Shown: positions 62,217 to 64,000 of the stretch, one piece after another
Layout: each line of letters opens with the position of its first letter
Position numbering within the stretch: position 1 is the stretch's first letter
Assembly (NCBI RefSeq): GCF_022829385.1
Contig: NZ_JAKSXX010000122.1
Location: 1 to 64,000, forward strand
Reading direction: 5' to 3'
Origin: Methylobacterium sp. J-070
GTDB taxonomy: Bacteria; Pseudomonadota; Alphaproteobacteria; Rhizobiales; Beijerinckiaceae
DNA length: 64,000 nucleotides
The notes under the pieces: generated by a model
Seen by the model: only the letters and a program-made list of their open reading frames with translations
What the model was told of the DNA's origin: nothing
Databases searched by the model: none
Position numbers and translations under genes: made by a program

Positions 62217-62401
62217 GCGCGGTCCGTATCGACCGCGTCACGCACGCGGCGACCGACATTGTTCTCGCCCTGCGATTGAGGTCAACCGTGGCCGTTGACC
62301 CCAGCGAGGACCCCTGAGTCCACACGCGTCCACAGCCGTCCACAGGCCAAGGCGCTGAATCGATGCGCGATTCCGGGACCGGGCGGAATCGGTTTGTGCA
62401 T

Positions 62402-62416
62402 GTTCATGATATGTTC
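62402..62416 (+). promoter_or_regulatory. LexA/SOS box upstream of imuA
   Basis: GTTC-ATGATAT-GTTC matches the alphaproteobacterial consensus GTTC-N7-GTTC exactly. It lies 31 bases before the imuA start, so the operon should be damage-inducible. Confidence 0.88.
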
Positions 62417-62447
62417 CTATCGTCCGGCATGACCGGAGCCGACGGAG

Positions 62448-63227
62448 ATGGGGCTGGACCCTGCGGACGAGACCGAGCGGTCGCCTGCGCGCGGCGATCC
62501 TCGGGCCAGCCTGGCGGCCCTGCGGGCGCGCCTGGCGCCCCCGCTCGACGGCCGGGCCCCGCGCCCGGTCCTGACGCTCGGTCTCCCGGCCCTCGACGCC
62601 CATCTGCCCGGCGGCGGCCTAGTCCTCGGACCGCCCCACGAGATCGCGCCGGCCGGACCCGCGGACGGGGTCGCGGCCCTCGGCTTCGCCCTGGCGCTCT
62701 GCGCCCGCCACCTGGTCGGGCGGCCCGGGGGGGCGCTGATCGCCGCGGCGCCCGGCCAGCCCCTCCCCTACGGACACGGGCTGGCCGGTCTCGGCTTCGA
62801 CCCGGCGCGGCTGCTGCTCCTGGAGGCCGGCAGCGACCCGGAGGTGTTCCGCGCGCTGGAGGCGGCCCTCCACGCGCGCGCCCTCCCGGCCCTCATCGGG
62901 CTCCTGCGGGACGGGATGCCGCTGAAGCCGGGCCGGCGCCTGCAGCTCGCCGCGGAAGGGTCCGCGCCGCCGCTCCTGCTGATCCTGCGGCCGGCGGAGG
63001 CCGGGATGCCCAACGGGGCTGCCACCCGCTGGCGGATCGCCCCGGCCCCCGCGGCCCGGGACCGCTTCGGCACCCTCGACAAGCCGCGCTGGCGGGCGCG
63101 GCTCGAACGCTGCCGCAACGGGCGGGGCGGCGACTGGCTTCTGGAGTGGGACCATGCCGCGCATCGTCTGCATCTGCCTGAGCCACTGGCCGGTGACGCG
63201 GCTGCGCCGGGCCGGTCTCGCGCCTGA
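62448..63227 (+). CDS. imuA: ImuA-like SOS mutagenesis protein
   Basis: 259 residues of the RecA-like/SulA-related ImuA family: LTLGLPALDAHLPGGGLVLGPPHEIAP at the N-terminus, GGALIAAAPGQPLPYGHGLAGLGFDPARLLLLEA, and a C-terminal RWRARLERCRNGRGGDWLLEWDHAAHRLHLPEPL. Together with ImuB and DnaE2 it forms the mutasome for damage-induced error-prone synthesis where Pol V is absent, though this genome also has umuDC. GGAG sits close to the ATG. Its 3' end overlaps imuB by 74 bases in another frame. Confidence 0.9.
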   Translation: MGLDPADETERSPARGDPRASLAALRARLAPPLDGRAPRPVLTLGLPALDAHLPGGGLVLGPPHEIAPAGPADGVAALGFALALCARHLVGRPGGALIAAAPGQPLPYGHGLAGLGFDPARLLLLEAGSDPEVFRALEAALHARALPALIGLLRDGMPLKPGRRLQLAAEGSAPPLLLILRPAEAGMPNGAATRWRIAPAPAARDRFGTLDKPRWRARLERCRNGRGGDWLLEWDHAAHRLHLPEPLAGDAAAPGRSRA

Positions 63228-64000
63228 GCGCGGCCCGCTCGCGGTGGCGGCGGAGGGTTCCGGCGGGCTCCGGCTCGTCGCCCTCGACCCGGAGGCCCGC
63301 GCCCTCGGCCTGCGGCCCGGCGAGCCCCTCGGCCGGGTCCGGGCGCGGATCGGCGTGCCCCTCCAGGTCTACCCCGCCGATCCGGATGCCGACCGGGAAG
63401 CCCTGCTGCGGCTCTGCCGCTGGGCTTCGGGTTACGCGCCGCTCGTGGCGCCGTTCGGATCGGCGGAGGCTTCGGACGGGCTCTACATCGACGTCGCCGG
63501 GGCGAGCCACCTGCGCGGCGGCGAGGCGAACCTCCTCGCGGATCTTGCCGCCCGGCTCGACCGGGGCCGCATCCCGGCGCGGATCGCCCTCGCCGATACG
63601 CCCGGCGCTGCCTTCGCGCTGGCCCGCCACGGCGGGACCGACCGGATCGTCGTGCCCCCGGGCGAGCCCGCTCCGGCTCTGCGGGAACTGCCCGTCGAGG
63701 CCCTGCGGCTCGATCCCGACATGGCCTCGGGCCTGCGGCGCCTCGGCCTGCGCCGGGTCGGCGAGCTCGACGCCCTCCCCCGCGGTCCCCTCGCCCGCCG
63801 CTTCGGCGAGATCCTGCTGCTGCGCCTCGACCAGGCCCTGGGGCGCCGACCGGAGCCGCTGACCCCCCTGGCGGAGGCGGCGGACTACGCCGCCCTGCGC
63901 GGCTTCCTCGATCCGATCGGCCGGCAATCGGACATCGTCCGGACCGCCCGGGACCTGATGGCGGAGCTCGTTCCCCGGCTGGAGCGGGACGGGCTCGGGG
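63154..64000 (+). CDS. imuB: ImuB, non-catalytic Y-family polymerase homologue (partial)
   Basis: Open from ATG 63154 to the window edge, at least 282 residues. It begins PRIVCICLSHWPVTRLRRAGL where active Y-family enzymes have a catalytic Asp (compare ALIDGNSFY in the window's UmuC), so that metal ligand is missing, as in known ImuB. Further blocks: YAPLVAPFGSAEASDGLYIDVAGASHL, LRRLGLRRVGELDALPRGPLARRFG and ALRGFLDPIGRQSDIV. It bridges ImuA, the clamp and DnaE2 in other species. It overlaps imuA by 74 bases; dnaE2 presumably follows beyond 64 kb. Confidence 0.9.
   Translation, partial: MPRIVCICLSHWPVTRLRRAGLAPERGPLAVAAEGSGGLRLVALDPEARALGLRPGEPLGRVRARIGVPLQVYPADPDADREALLRLCRWASGYAPLVAPFGSAEASDGLYIDVAGASHLRGGEANLLADLAARLDRGRIPARIALADTPGAAFALARHGGTDRIVVPPGEPAPALRELPVEALRLDPDMASGLRRLGLRRVGELDALPRGPLARRFGEILLLRLDQALGRRPEPLTPLAEAADYAALRGFLDPIGRQSDIVRTARDLMAELVPRLERDGLG

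Noticed and set aside
1..64000. CRISPR arrays, rRNA or tRNA genes
   Set aside because: No regularly spaced repeats and no convincing tRNA T-loop/acceptor pairs or rRNA segments were found on reading the window.

Overview
The window looks like chromosomal DNA of a high-GC alphaproteobacterium, most likely Methylobacterium or a close relative. Pointers are the strong G/C third-position bias, a MucR-type regulator, DUF6894 and DUF1489 proteins, PQQ-associated accessory genes, and two promoters carrying the alphaproteobacterial SOS box (GTTC-N7-GTTC). No rRNA, tRNA or CRISPR array was seen.

Left part (1-22 kb): a MucR-family regulator cut by the window edge, several small membrane or unknown proteins, thrS, rsmB, a divergent SdhAF4-type assembly factor, a DUF1489 protein, a CheZ-like protein and an MFS permease. 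A complete Mla/Ttg2-type lipid transport operon follows (STAS-MlaE fusion, MlaF, MlaD, auxiliary lipoprotein). Next come a short GNAT protein, AraC and XRE-cupin regulators, thiE-thiD, an NrtR-like regulator and a large orphan hybrid histidine kinase.

Middle part (22-37 kb): panB, then a three-gene quinoprotein relay module (zinc metallohydrolase, SoxYZ-like carrier, CXXCW rhodanese-like protein). That module diverges from a TetR gene across a clear palindromic operator. Further on are queD-queC, a DHDPS-family enzyme, a GntR regulator and an orphan periplasmic binding protein, the last three linked by two identical 13-bp candidate operators. A lower-GC galactarate/talarate module (MFS plus enolase-superfamily dehydratase), cobT and cobS (divergent), a DUF1289 protein with a membrane aspartic protease, and dusA complete the region.

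A genomic island starts at the 5' end of dusA. A tyrosine integrase with its catalytic motifs present but broken by one frameshift abuts dusA. Behind it lie AT-richer unknown genes, an SOS-controlled umuDC pair, a paralogue of an 84-residue protein from 1.2 kb, an acyltransferase, and a decayed prophage tail block (tape-measure remnant, small tail ORFs, a secreted glycoside-hydrolase-like protein, a coiled-coil/TM protein) ending near 49.5 kb.

Right part (49.5-64 kb): an SDR oxidoreductase, small membrane proteins, an Omp25-like porin, a UreE with a long His/Asp tail, a glycine-zipper lipoprotein, DjlA with an amidase, TerC, a GlxA-type regulator divergent from an HD hydrolase, a DHA2 efflux pump, a TIGR03862-type flavoprotein, a secreted collagen-like protein, and the start of an SOS-boxed imuA-imuB mutagenesis operon running off the right edge. 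Two copies of a ~125-bp element with inverted ends lie in intergenic gaps at 4.8 and 59.9 kb.
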